A DNA stretch of 64,000 bases from Eublepharis macularius (lineage: Eukaryota > Chordata > Lepidosauria > Squamata > Eublepharidae): NCBI RefSeq assembly GCF_028583425.1, contig NC_072802.1, positions 12,719,926 to 12,783,925 of the forward strand, in the 5' to 3' direction. The position numbers were made by a program, and so were the translations under genes. Below, piece by piece: positions 34,400 to 45,090 of the stretch. The stretch's first letter is position 1. The number at the start of each line of letters is the position of its first letter. The notes beneath the pieces were generated by a model. The model saw only the letters and a program-made list of their open reading frames with translations. It was not told where the DNA came from and ran no database searches.

Positions 34400-34605
34400 A
34401 GGGAGTGCAGATCACTGGAAAAGCATTGGATTTTCAGGCAGAAGGTCCCAGGTTGAAGCTCCAGCATCTCTATTTAAAATGGTCAGGTTGCAGGTGATAA
34501 GAAAGATCTCTACCTGTATCCTTGGAGAGCTGGTGCCAGTCAGAATAGACAATTCTAAGCCGGGCAGGCCAATGACCTGCTTGAGTAGCCTTGTACACAT
34601 ATTCT
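34400..34605 (+). repeat. tRNA SINE
   Basis: 'aaaagcattggattttcagg' and 'aggtcccaggttgaagctcc' (B box) start a tRNA-like head. The body 'gtcaggttgcaggtgataag', 'agagctggtgccagtcagaa' and 'tagacaattctaa' follows a SINE widespread in squamates. Confidence 0.7.
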
Positions 34606-34679
34606 AGTATACATCATGCATGCATCATTTTTTAAGAAAGAGACAATGCGCTTTCAGCCATATATGCATTAACTGTGGC

Positions 34680-34981
34680 CAGGGCTTTTTTTCAGCGGGA
34701 ACACGGTGGAACAGAGTTCCAGCACCTCTTAAAAATGGTCACATGGCCGGTGGCCCCACCTCCTGATCTCCAGACAGAGACTGGCGCGGAGGGCAAACTA
34801 AACTCCCCTCTGACGGGAGATCAGGGGGCAGGGCCACCGGCCATGTGACCATTTTCGCCGAGGGCAATTTAAACTTTAAAAAACTCCCCCCTTGTTCCAG
34901 CTGACCCAAAGTGATGTCATTGTGCGGTCCTGAGTTCCACCGCTGAGTTCCACCACCTCTTTTCCCAGAAAAAAAGCCCTG
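34680..34981. mobile_element. hAT MITE (cagggcttttttt family), 302 bp
   Basis: The longest intact copy. Its ends are 'cagggctttttttcagcg' and 'cccagaaaaaaagccctg', flanked by the exact duplication actgtggc (34672-34679 and 34982-34989). It contains an imperfect palindrome around 'atggtcacatggccggtgg'. No transposase gene is present. Confidence 0.95.
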
Positions 34982-35138
34982 ACTGTGGCATAATTACTCA
35001 ACATGCATACAAAGAAAAATCATATGTACGTTCACAGACTGAGTTGGATCCAGCAACTTTGTCACTCAGTCTTGTCCAGTTCCTCTCCTTACCACAGTCC
35101 TTATCCCACATGACTTTTGTCCATGCAAGCCCCATGAT

Positions 35139-35521
35139 CAGGGGCGGAGCAAGGGTTTACCTCGCTTGCGGCCGGCCGGCCGGCCGCCCCCATGCGCGCA
35201 TGAGCGCGCGCGCACACACACCGGCCTGCGTGATGATGTCACGCATGACATTATCATGGGAGCGCACGCGCCGCCGCCGGCCCGATTGCTGCGGCGGGCG
35301 GCCTCCGAGCTCTCCTGCTCGGTTGCCTGCGCCACCGCAGATACCTGCCCGCGGTGGCTGCGTCTGGCCGGGGGCTTGTGCTGGCGGCAGCAGCGGCGCG
35401 GGGTGGGAGGGATAGGAGGCTGGTGCTTTGTGGCGCGCGCTCCCACCCGCCGAGCCTCCTCCGGCGCTCCCTCCGGCCTGCGGCCACCGCCTACCTGGCC
35501 TCAATAGGCCCGCCGCCCCTG
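35139..35521. mobile_element. CpG-rich hAT MITE, 383 bp
   Basis: Terminal inverted repeats 'caggggcgg' and 'ccgcccctg' are flanked by the exact 8-bp duplication cccatgat (35131-35138 and 35522-35529). This proves an insertion of a hAT-type element. The interior is extraordinarily CpG-dense (for example 35166-35225 and 35262-35300) and opens long frames in all phases. None resembles a protein. Confidence 0.9.
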
Positions 35522-35529
35522 CCCATGAT

Positions 35530-36520
35530 CCCTGTGGTTAAAGCAGACTGTTCTTTCCTTTTTCAGCCATCAAAAAGCTGGCTGGATACACCCTCTGTAT
35601 GTGCATTACCTGTAATATGTATTCAGAGTTACTGTAAGGCAGCTTCATCTGTACGGATTTTTCCAAATGCGTGCTTATATATCTAATACCTTAAACTTAA
35701 ACACATTGCTTTCTAGCCAGAGCTCTGCAGGTGTGTCGATGCACTCGGGAAGTTCCCAAAAAGTTTCTCATTTACTGCAGTGTTCTTCATGATCCAGAGA
35801 ATGTAAGTGATCCTTAAGTCCCGTTACAGTCAAGGGAACTTTAGAGGCAATTAAGGTATGCCCTACTGATTTCATGCCCTATTGATTTCATATGGAAATT
35901 CACAATAATGAAACCCATGTGGGCATTCAGTTTTAAAAGGGAAAACTCTCGCAGACCCATGCACAAATAGAACTCCATTGTGAACAAACAACTTTGGGAC
36001 TGAGGCCATTCACTTGGAAAGAAGTTGGGCTGATTTCAACAGAAATACTTTCCTTCTAATTGTTTTATTATTTATTGTTTCCTCCTATCATTTATTGTAA
36101 AGCAAAGCACCAAGGGGCTTGGAGGTAGTGGTACCAATGGTGGAAGTTAAGCCTTGATTGGTTGGGCTGATGTGATGTCATAGAATGCATATGACTAGAC
36201 TGCTGACAGAATAAAGCTGCCAGCCAATAATAGAATGCTTTTCTGCAGACCGATTCTGTGAATGAAATCGGAAAGTGAGTTTAGTGAGGAGGAAAAAATC
36301 TCACAGGAGGAACTGAATAGAAAAGATTTGGAAAGCGAATTAAGATGGTTCTTATGGGATAGAAAAGTGAAGAGGCAGAGATCCCAGAGGAAGCAAGGAC
36401 AGTTTACAATAGGCTGAGAAATAGCAATACGAAGCAAGGGCAAGTGAGTAAAATCTGGGGCTGAAGAAAGATGGAAAGGTTAAGGGAAAAGAATGTTGTG
36501 GAGAGGTCTCACAGCATAAC
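35530..36520. other. Unassigned non-coding stretch
   Basis: 35530-35700 continues the dispersed repeat into which the hAT inserted. From about 35850 the DNA shows no recognised element or gene. Confidence 0.3.
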
Positions 36521-36581
<61 letters not shown>

Positions 36582-36611
36582 ATAGCAGCAGCAGCAGCCG
36601 CAGCAGTAGTA
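36521..36611 (+). repeat. (AGT)n microsatellite with AGC end
   Basis: About 20 AGT units are followed by AGC/CGC units, immediately next to a SINE. It probably expanded from the SINE tail. Confidence 0.95.
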
Positions 36612-36825
36612 ATAACTGTGCATATATACCACTTTTCTAGACTGATTAGTGCCCCGCTCAGAGCAGTGAACAAAGTCAGTGTATTATTATCCCTACAATA
36701 CAGCTGGGGAGCTGGGCTGAGAGGAGTGGCTTACCCAAGGCCACCTGCTGAGCTCTTGGCAGGAATGGGATTCGAACCCAGCAGAGAGGTTGATTTGCAA
36801 CCCAACCACTTAGCCACTATGCTGC
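36612..36825 (-). repeat. tRNA SINE (gctggggagctggg type)
   Basis: The minus strand gives a tRNA-like head with a clean B box ('gggttcgaatccc', reversed at about 36769-36781) and the body shared with the SINE at 10142. The microsatellite marks its 3' tail. Confidence 0.8.
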
Positions 36826-37371
36826 AAGGTCAGGGGAGCCTTTCTGCTATTATAACCTTAATTTGACACCTCTTTCATATCCCTGTTACTGCATCAGGTA
36901 TCCTAAAGGTTTGCCAAGCCTTAACAGAGTTCATCCAAAGGCTGGCTTTGCCATTGCTGTACAGATTTCAGGGACTTCTACAAAATTCAGCAAATCTGAT
37001 ATGCAGAGCTCACAACTCAGCAAATGCTTACCTGGATAGATGAGAAACAACATTAAAATGCCCAAGTTATAGGCTGAATTTTCATAGACTCATTTGACTA
37101 GAAAGGCAATTTCTTCCAGCGGGAGAAGCCTTCCTCGACAGAATCTTGCATCAGGGAAAGGTGTCTACTGGTGGAGGCAAGCACCTTTGCTAGCAGAACA
37201 GAGTTGCAAATGCAACATTCTCTCTGTCCTACACTGCCCTACTCCTGCAGGACAGCAGAAGCTTTTCAAATGAGGTACTTTCAATGTGTTTTTCTGTTTG
37301 GCACCCATCCCCGTGTAATGCAATAGGATATGTCCAAACTGAAGGTTTGAGAAGAACAGCATGGGCTTCTC
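36826..37371. other. Unassigned non-coding stretch
   Basis: No gene or repeat was recognised. Confidence 0.3.
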
Positions 37372-37618
37372 CAGGGAAAAGAAGCCCTCTGGGAAAAGAG
37401 GTGGTGGAACTCAGTGGGTTGCCCTTGGAGAAAATGGTCACATGGCTGGTGGCCTCGCCCCCTGATCTCCAGACAGAGGGGAGTTGAGATTGCCCTCCGT
37501 GCGGCACTGAGGGCAATCTAAACTCCCCTCTGTCTGGAGATCAGGGGGCGGGGCCACTAGCCATGTGACAATTTTCAAGAGGTTCCGGAACTCCGTTCCA
37601 GCTGGAAAAAAAGCCCTG
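37372..37618. mobile_element. hAT MITE (cagggcttttttt family), 247 bp
   Basis: Starts 'cagggaaaagaagccc' and ends 'gctggaaaaaaagccctg', flanked by the exact duplication ggcttctc (37364-37371 and 37619-37626). It has an internal palindrome around 'cccctctgtctggagatcag' (about 37458-37550). Confidence 0.93.
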
Positions 37619-38339
37619 GGCTTCTCCGAAGATTTTGGCTTCTTGATAGAGTTGCCAACAGACATGGAGAAAAATATCCTGCCCTTTTAATGGATACTTA
37701 ATGGCATGTTATTTACCAGGTGATCTTCTTAACCTCCATACCATGAAAAGCTTCAACTGCTCATTTCCACACATTCAGCCCCTGTTAAAAGGGCTGGACA
37801 TTTTTCTCCAGGCAATGAGCCACCCAAGATCTGGCCTTTCCACTAATGCTGTTTCGAGATCTTTGTCACTATCTCCATTTGGAAAGATACTGTTTCCAGA
37901 GCTTTCTCCAGTAAAGGAGTTTAATCTTGCAAAGGCTTGAGAAACCACCAGGGAAATAAGCAACAAAGCAATATTTTGTGTCTAATTATGGGGAATAAAA
38001 ACTTCTTGAGGCAAAATACAATGGAAGAGCAGCCTTTTCCCAAAAGCAACAGAAGGCATAATGCTCGTTGAAGTTCAGCAAATGAATTCTGAACACCAAC
38101 ATTCACTTTTGTTTGGAACCAAATTTTTAAAAATACCACCAGAAACTTGTTTGGGAAGGAGTAGACTGGATTTCTCTACCTTTTCAACAAGTATGTGTGG
38201 TTTGTGGGACACAAATTGGGCTTCTGTCTTTTACACTGGCCTTGAATGAGGTGACCTAGTTATTGGTGCTACAAAGATCACATCTCTGGAATTTGGGGTG
38301 GGTGGGGTGGGGTGAGAGGACAATCAAGGTATGCTCATT
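37619..38339. other. Unassigned non-coding stretch
   Basis: No exon or element was recognised. Confidence 0.3.
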
Positions 38340-38790
38340 GAAAATTTTGTAGATTTCTTTTGCAAAATGCGAAGCCCCCCTCCCAAAACCAGCACCCCCT
38401 GAGCAAGCTGACCAGCCACTCTCCATTCGTTTCTAAAGTGGGGGAAAATGAATCCGTGTGCAGAAACACATGGATCATGCCCCCCCCTCCAGGGTCCAAT
38501 CTTCCTGAAACCTGGGGGTCTTTAGAGGACAGTTAGGACTAGGTCCACTGCAAATTGGGTGGATTTTTCTTGCAAAATGCCACCCTATACCCCTATTTAG
38601 CTCCCCTTGATAGCTCCCTTGGTTAGCTCCCCTAGTTTTCCCCATAGGGAATAATGGAGATTGTAGGTGGATGGGGTACCTTTTTCAGGGGGCCATACAA
38701 TGCCCCCCCGAAGTCTAACCTTCATGAAACTTGGGAGTTCATTAGAGAACATTTAGGAGTAGGTCCAATACAATGTAAGCAGCTAGAATC
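38340..38790 (+). repeat. Divergent tandem repeat, period about 210-219 bp
   Basis: 'tttcttttgcaaaatgcgaa' (38354) recurs as 'ttttcttgcaaaatgccacc' 210 bp later. 'gtccaatcttcctgaaacct' (38494) recurs as 'gtctaaccttcatgaaactt' 219 bp later, each followed by a similar aggactaggtcca or aggagtaggtcca text. There are about two units. Possibly a small satellite block. Confidence 0.65.
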
Positions 38791-40114
38791 CTTCGTTTGC
38801 ATGAATTATATATAAGTATCTATTTTACAGCACAGTGATTGGACTACAAGGTAACAGTTCTGATTGGCTGTGCCGGCACCCAAACACCAATAGTTTTGTA
38901 GGCCTCAGGAGCCTTCATTCTACTCAAGCAATACATAACAGGAACCTTCACATTCAGAGGCAGTAAATGTCTGGATAGTAGCGCCAGGCCCCAGCCTCTA
39001 TGTCCTGTCCAGAGTAACTGGTTGGCCGCTGCGAGACAGGATGCTGAGCCACTGGTCTTATTCAGCAAGGCTCGACTGATATTTTTATGTTCCTTTCTCT
39101 CTTTTTGTATCTTGGAAAGCATGGGCCACGTTAGGCTTTTATGTGGGTGTAGACAGACCACCAGGGCTGATTCAACATATTTTGCCGCTACAAGCTAGGG
39201 CTGGCCAGTGGGGGGCGGGGGGGGGGGGGAAAGTGAGCAGAAACAGGCCAGAGCACACTGTGCGCACACTCTCCTGGCCCCAGTGATGTCACTTCAGGTT
39301 TAAACTAGAAGCTACTGAATCTCAGAAGGGCCAATTCTCTAAGAGTCAACCCAAAAGATAGTAAAAACCACTATGTTTTTGGGCCTGCTGAGATGCTGTA
39401 GTTTCCAGCTTAAACAGAAAGTGATGTCATCCGGGAGGAGATGGAGAAAACACTGAGCCACGGTCCTTTCCTGGAATGTTAGTGCCACCACATTGTCATA
39501 CTTGTGCCATGAACCAGCATGGCAGACGACCACAAGGCCAGTGGCAGCAAAGTGAACTTAGCAGTCCTTCAGCAAAGCATATATTCGAGCAAAACTTGTC
39601 TAACAATTACTGAGCAAAGGGAAAATAATAAAAGCGATAAACACAGTCCTCTCTAGTGTACCTCAGTCTCCCTTGTCTACCGCAGACCAACAAGTCCCTC
39701 CTTCTCTATAAAAGTTTTCATTCCAAAATCAATTCTCTCCCCAGTCTTGTCTCTCATTCCCCCCCTATATCAAACAGAAATCTTCCTTTCAACTCTATCA
39801 GACCCCCTCCATCCTACCAGATGGAAAATTGCCAGGCTCCAGAAGGATCCCTAAGAATTCATTGATTATATAGCAATCCCTGTTGCCACAGTGGGGGGAA
39901 ATCGTTTGGTTTACTGTCTACTTCATATCAACATATGAATTGACATACTCCTAGCCAGGCAGTCTGATATTAGCTGGAAAAACTTAATCTGAAACCTTTT
40001 GCCTACCAGTGCAGGTGTTTTTAGGTGACCCTCTGAGCATTAACAGAGTGCAAATTAAAACTTCATCTGCCAAAGTTGTGATTTCTACATAGATATCTGT
40101 GCAGTGAAGCATTA
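38791..40114. other. Unassigned non-coding stretch
   Basis: A G-run at 39212-39230 and ordinary sequence; no gene was recognised. Confidence 0.3.
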
Positions 40115-40240
40115 TTTCATTGCAACTATGGGAGGATGACTGGGGAAGGCAACGGCAAACTACCCCATAACAAAAGTCTGCCAAGAAAACATTGTGATGC
40201 GACATCCCCCCTATGGGTCAGTACCTTTACCTATAGGGGG
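40115..40240 (+). repeat. SINE body/tail fragment
   Basis: 'ggggaaggcaacggcaaact', then 'aaaagtctgccaagaaaaca' and 'tgatgcgacatc', matches the body of a squamate SINE. The tRNA-like head is missing. Confidence 0.55.
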
Positions 40241-40360
40241 ATGGCTGGATGATGCAGACAGAGGACCGTTTCCAATTATTCCTATTCAGTTAAATGGGAC
40301 AACAAAAGTACGCTGAATCTGGGACATAGATGAGTGGGGAGAAAAGCTGTCCCTCAGGCC

Positions 40361-40579
40361 TAGGGTTGGAAACTCTGAGTCGGGAAATTCCTGGAGAGTT
40401 GAGGGTGGAACCTGAAAATGGCAGCATTTGGTGAAGGGAGGGAGCTCACTAAGAATCTGGTGTCATAAAGCCCACCCTCCAAAGCTGCCATTTTCTCCAG
40501 GGGGGAACTGACTTCTTTAGTCTGGAGATCAGTTGTAATTCCAGGAGATCTCCAGCCACCACCTGGAGGCTGGTAATCC
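40361..40579. mobile_element. hAT-like non-autonomous repeat
   Basis: A full-length copy: 'tagggttggaaactctgagt', then 'aagctgccattttctccagg' and 'ctggagatcagttgtaattc', ending 'cacctggaggctggtaatcc'. The ends match the copy at 17486. No clear duplication was found. Confidence 0.55.
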
Positions 40580-41449
40580 CAATCAGGCAAGGGACAGGCC
40601 CCACCCCAATGATGTCTCCATGTGCAGTCCACAAGCAAATGGCTGCCACTAAATCTAACAGGGAAGCAGCACTACATTTGCAGACAATGTGTGTGGGGAG
40701 CATCCTGCCCCTAATCCCTGCATTGGCTGGCCCCTGCTGATAGAGACTTGGGGGAGTGAGACACGCAGTACAGAGACGCCTTGTGCCTCCCCCCCTTCAA
40801 TGTACTAATTCTCTGTCTGCACACAACAGCTGTCACAATGGCAGGCATCTTGCTGATTGATATAAAAGCCAATTCTGAGGATTCTTTCATGTTCTACGTA
40901 TATTCATGGAGGATAGGCTTATCGCAGGCTATTCACCATGGCTTGGTTCCCACTGAAGATTTATGTGTACAGAAAGGGGTTTTTTTTGCTGATCCCCCCT
41001 CCCTCTGCTGACCTCCAACTTCTCCCCACGCTATTCCTGGGAGTCCCATTTCAAGCAGGAGAGGCAGGGGGTGATATTTGGGGCTGCAGTCAGAGGGAAG
41101 AGGCTGGGAAATCCCTTCTGTCCTGTGGATCCAAACTCTTGAACAATCTATTGGATCTTCCATATACAGATGCCTCAGAATATTAGTTGCTACAGAGCCG
41201 TCCATGGGGACATCTGCTGTCTCCGTGCTCAACTTGTGGGCTTTCTGTTTAGCCACTGTGGGAAACAGGATGGTGGACAACAGGGGACGTTTGGCTGCAT
41301 CTGACAAGGCTGTCCTTACTATGCTCGCCTTCTCCCTGCACCGCCTTGCCATAATTATGGCTAAAGTATACCAGAACCACAGAGATGTTCCACATCTGAG
41401 CTTTTGCTCAAATTAAGGTTGAGATACAATCAGAGCAACCCTAAACCCT
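40580..41449. other. Unassigned non-coding stretch
   Basis: Two opposed frames of 112 and 139 codons at 40933-41416 show no domain and mirror each other. No gene is called. Confidence 0.3.
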
Positions 41450-41628
41450 GGCCATTTCCACACGGCTTACCTTTGCTCGTAACGACCCGTAAGATTGCGC
41501 AAAAAACCGCAGAAGATCGCGCGTCATGCGACGTTGCGCAAATCTCGCGCGAGAAAACACAATTTTCTGCGTTTTTTGCACAATCTTACGGGTCGTTACG
41601 AGCAAAGGTAAGCCGTGTGGAAACGGCC
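41450..41628. mobile_element. CpG-rich foldback element, 179 bp
   Basis: Arms of about 64 bp (41450-41513 and 41565-41628) are inverted copies beginning 'ggccatttccacacggctta'. They enclose 51 bp with further CG-rich symmetry (atcgcgcg / cgcgcgag). It is dense in intact CpG, so young or hypomethylated. No coding sequence. Confidence 0.7.
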
Positions 41629-42546
41629 ACTGTCTACAAATGGTTTAGGATACCGACACATAACGCAATTACAATGGCGTACTTCAGGCATGTGCCAGTG
41701 CTTCTGAAGATATACCAGCGTAGCATCCTCCGATACACCATGTCAGTGTAAACCCAGAACCAGCACAACTGTGCTGATATACAGGACAGAAATGAGCAGC
41801 ACCAACAGTGTGCTTGTGGAGCAGCAGGACTTAGCCAGTATTTTAAGCCCCCTCAGCCCACAGTCATAATGTTACGCTGACAAAAAGCATAAACTCTCTG
41901 ATTTAATGCCCATTGAACAACAAAGTGTCTGCCTGCTATGCCACTTGCCTCCCATCATGCTCACTAGGCCATGGTGCAACTTAGGACCGTCTCTAGGCCT
42001 GCAGCCAATCACAGCCTCCTAAGCGCTACATAAAACCCAGCCAGGACATCCACATCTTTGATAGGGGGCTGGCTTTGGCAACCAGAATTCTAAAGAAAGG
42101 ACACTTTGCACAAGGGAGCATTACGTATGAACAGCCAAGGATGAGCTGGGTTTATGCTGGCATGGTGAATAGAGGGTTCTATGCTGGTATATCTTCAGAT
42201 ATAGGATACAGCATGTGCTAACAATGGTCTCCGCAGAACGCTTACAGGTACTCCAGCTCAGGACACAAACACCCAGACTGGCGATCAATGGGGTGACAGA
42301 TGTCGCAGCCAGATCGCCCTCACATTCTCTAGTTTATCTCTGTAACATTGATCACTCCTGTAATTCTTTTGCTGGTATAGCACCGTAATAATAAATTAGA
42401 TTTGATTTGATTTGACACCCAGACTGGACCTCTTGCTCTTCCATCTGGGGATACTTACATACGGGTAAGGAACGGATTTGGATCCCCTGCCTCAAACATG
42501 GACTGCCACAAATGTCTTTCCACCACTCACCCCCAAGTGTCTTCAC
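41629..42546. other. Unassigned non-coding stretch
   Basis: No gene or element was recognised apart from a short A/T-rich run at 42388-42416. Confidence 0.3.
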
Positions 42547-42558
42547 TGATTCAACAAA

Positions 42559-42807
42559 ATCAAAAAGAGTCCAGTAGCACCTTTAAGACTAACCAATTTT
42601 ATTTTAGCATAAGATTTCGAGAATCAAGTTCTCTTCGTCAGATGCCTGATACAGAGGTGAAGGTGATACATTGTATCAGGCATCTGACGAAGAGAACTTG
42701 ATTCTCGAAAGCTTATGCTAAAATAAAATTGGTTAGTCTTAAAGGTGCTACTGGACTCTTTTTGATTTTGCTACCACAGACTAACACGGCTAACTTCTCT
42801 GCATCTA
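42559..42807. mobile_element. Penelope-like snapback insertion with hammerhead cores (family A)
   Basis: The 12-bp duplication tgattcaacaaa (42547-42558 and 42808-42819) brackets 249 bp. Arms of about 98 bp (42555-42652 and 42673-42770) are inverted copies with very few mismatches, around a 20-nt loop. The right part continues with the unpaired tail 'ctaccacagactaacacggc'. The plus-strand arm holds CTGACGA (42684-42690), stem II GAGAA/TTCTC (42692-42696, 42702-42706), GAAA (42707-42710), and flanking gcat/atgc. This is the minimal hammerhead layout found in Penelope-like element termini. Confidence 0.8.
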
Positions 42808-42819
42808 TGATTCAACAAA

Positions 42820-43992
42820 GAGTCCTTTTTCAAAAATTGCTAGTGGTGTCTCCCACACAGAGGGGACAAGGTATTAAGAAGGTCCCACCCCCCCAGAGAT
42901 ATGGTGGCAGAGAATCACCGTAACATTGGCCCAATGCCATGCCTTTGTAACCCCCGCCCCCATATGCAAGTGCAGTACAGCCATAATTCTGGGTACCAGC
43001 CATTTGAACAATTGGTACTGTCAGTGAAACGCTCATGACTCCTTTTCCTTGAAGCTCAATGGATGTCCCAAAAGAAAATTTAGAGAGAGCTTCAATGTAA
43101 CTCCGTATTATAAGGGGTGGTTAAGCACTGGCCTTGAAACTCCTCCTGTCTCCCCTAGTGCTGAATCCTAACATACGGAATCCCCCAGTAGGAGGTGAGG
43201 AGGCATACAAACTGAAAGAGCACCTGGAGGGTGCCACTCTCTCAAATCCATAGCTCACACCATGTGCAGAATGCTTAAGCTAACTTGCTTTTTCCAGGCA
43301 GGCCTTCAGCAAGAACAGAGGCAAAGATAGACATTGTTCACAGTAGCTAGTGTCCTGTGTACATCTAGCGGTTTTGATGGAAGCTGGTCAACCCTGGTGC
43401 TCTAACTTTGCTCCTATATCATTGCAAGCTGCTTAAGACAGGTGTTTGACCACCCCTCTTGTACCTGCACATGCAGTGATAGGCTTAGTTCTACCTTTGT
43501 TTCTGCTGTCTGTCAAAGCAGCTTTTAAAGACTTAGAAGCTATGCTAGAACAAGAATTAGCAACCCCATTCATCTGATCTGCACTTAGCTCTCTCTTGCT
43601 AATGCTGTCCATTAAATGTCTGGACTGCTTCGCAGCTGTGTCTGTTTTAAAGGGGATTACTAGACAGGGATTTATCCCTATCCTCTGCTCATTATTAACC
43701 TCAGCTATCTTCAGATAGGTCTCATACAGGAAGAGAGCTGAGAGAGTCTGTCAAGCTACATTTGTACAGTTGTGCTGTGGCAAGGGTGAGGAACAACTCC
43801 TATGGGTTTATTTATGTCATTTTTATGTTCAGAATCCCCTGATCACTGGGATGGAAGAACAAGGGTTGTTGAGACGAACAGTAGTTGGCAGCAGACATTA
43901 ACCTGGCTGAATGCAATGGTGGGTGTGCCACATGGGAAGGTGCTAATGAGAAATAGTTAGTCTGGGGCAGCCAATCAGCATGTCTGGCCAAT
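42820..43992. other. Unassigned non-coding stretch
   Basis: No gene or clear element was recognised. Confidence 0.3.
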
Positions 43993-45090
43993 CTCCAGTA
44001 CAAAAGAACATAAGAGTCCGGCTGGATCAGACCAGCAGTCCAACTAGTCCAGCATTCTGTTTTCACAAAGTGGCCAACAATGTGCCCTGGAAGGCCAACA
44101 AACATGCAGAGGCCAAGGCCTTCCTCTGGCACTGGATTTCAGGGCTTTACTTTCTCTCAATATGGAGATTTCCTTTACTCACCATGGCTAGTAGCCATGG
44201 ATGGACTTATCCTCCATAGATCTATCTGCATTTTAAAGTTATCTATGCTTGTGGCCATTACTACCTCCACCAGCAGTGAAAGCCACAACTTAATTACTTC
44301 TTGAGTAAAGAAGCGTTTCCTTTTGTCCGTCCTATACCTATTGCCCAAGTTTCATTGAGTTCTCCTGACTACAGTGAGAAAAAGCTTCCTCTAGCCACTT
44401 TCTCCACCCTACGCAGAGCCAGTTTGGTGTAGTGGTTAAGAATGGCAGGACTCTAATCTGGATAACCGGAATTGATTCCTCCTCCACTTGAATACAGCTG
44501 GGTGACCTTGGGTCAGTCTCAACTCTCTCAGGGCTAAGCCCCACCCACCTCACAGGATGATTGTTGGGGGGATAACAACAACACACTTTGTAAACCACTC
44601 TGAGTGGGATTTATGTTGTCCTGAAGGGCGGTATATAAATCAAATGTTGTTGTTTATAAAACTCTAGAATAATCCCCCCAGTCATCTTTCTTCTACGCTA
44701 AAAAGTCTCAGACTTTTCTCATAGGAAAGGTGCTCCATCCTCGTGATCATCTTGGTTGCCTTCTTTCATACTTTTTCCAGCTCTGCAGTATCCTTTTTGA
44801 GATATGGTGACCAAATGGTATTCCAAATGAAGCTGCGCCATTGCTCTGCACAAGGGCATTACAATATAGGTTGTTTTATTCTCAATCCCTTTCCTGATAA
44901 TGGCCAGCATGGAGACTTTTTCAATGCTGCTGTGAACCAAGTTAACCTTTTCATTGAGCTATCCACTATAACCTAAAGGTCTCTTTCAATTTGGGCCTCA
45001 CTCAGTTCAGAACCCATCCAGTGTGCATCATTGTACCAGCGATTGGACTTAATGGTGCAAAACTTCAGTTGTGCCTGAGATTCTTCGACG
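43993..45090 (-). mobile_element. CR1 LINE 3' region, interrupted by a SINE
   Basis: Read on the minus strand, 45090-44656 contains 'accaagatgatcacgaggat' and 'cctatgagaaaagtctgaga', a CR1 3' UTR-type segment. 44415-44000 continues to 'actagtccaactggtctg'-like text and the terminal 'ttatgttctt'. The Sauria SINE at 44416 splits it. No ORF2 coding part remains. Confidence 0.7.
44416..44655 (+). repeat. Sauria-type tRNA SINE inside CR1
   Basis: The head 'gagccagtttggtgtagtgg' is followed by a degenerate B box (ggaattgattcctcc) and 'gctgggtgaccttgggtcag'. The body 'cccacccacctcacagg' and tail 'ctgaagggcggtatataaat' end in TTG repeats. It is complete at both ends and the best-preserved copy. Confidence 0.88.

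Noticed and set aside
35166..35507. CpG-island first exon
   Set aside because: Exact hAT ends and an 8-bp duplication show the block is an inserted MITE; none of its frames resembles a protein.
36471..36866. 131-codon frame with a poly-Val run
   Set aside because: The poly-Val and poly-Ala are translations of the AGT/AGC microsatellite, and the rest is a SINE.
40933..41416. Opposed 112- and 139-codon frames as genes
   Set aside because: Each is the complement shadow of the other and neither has recognisable motifs or codon bias.
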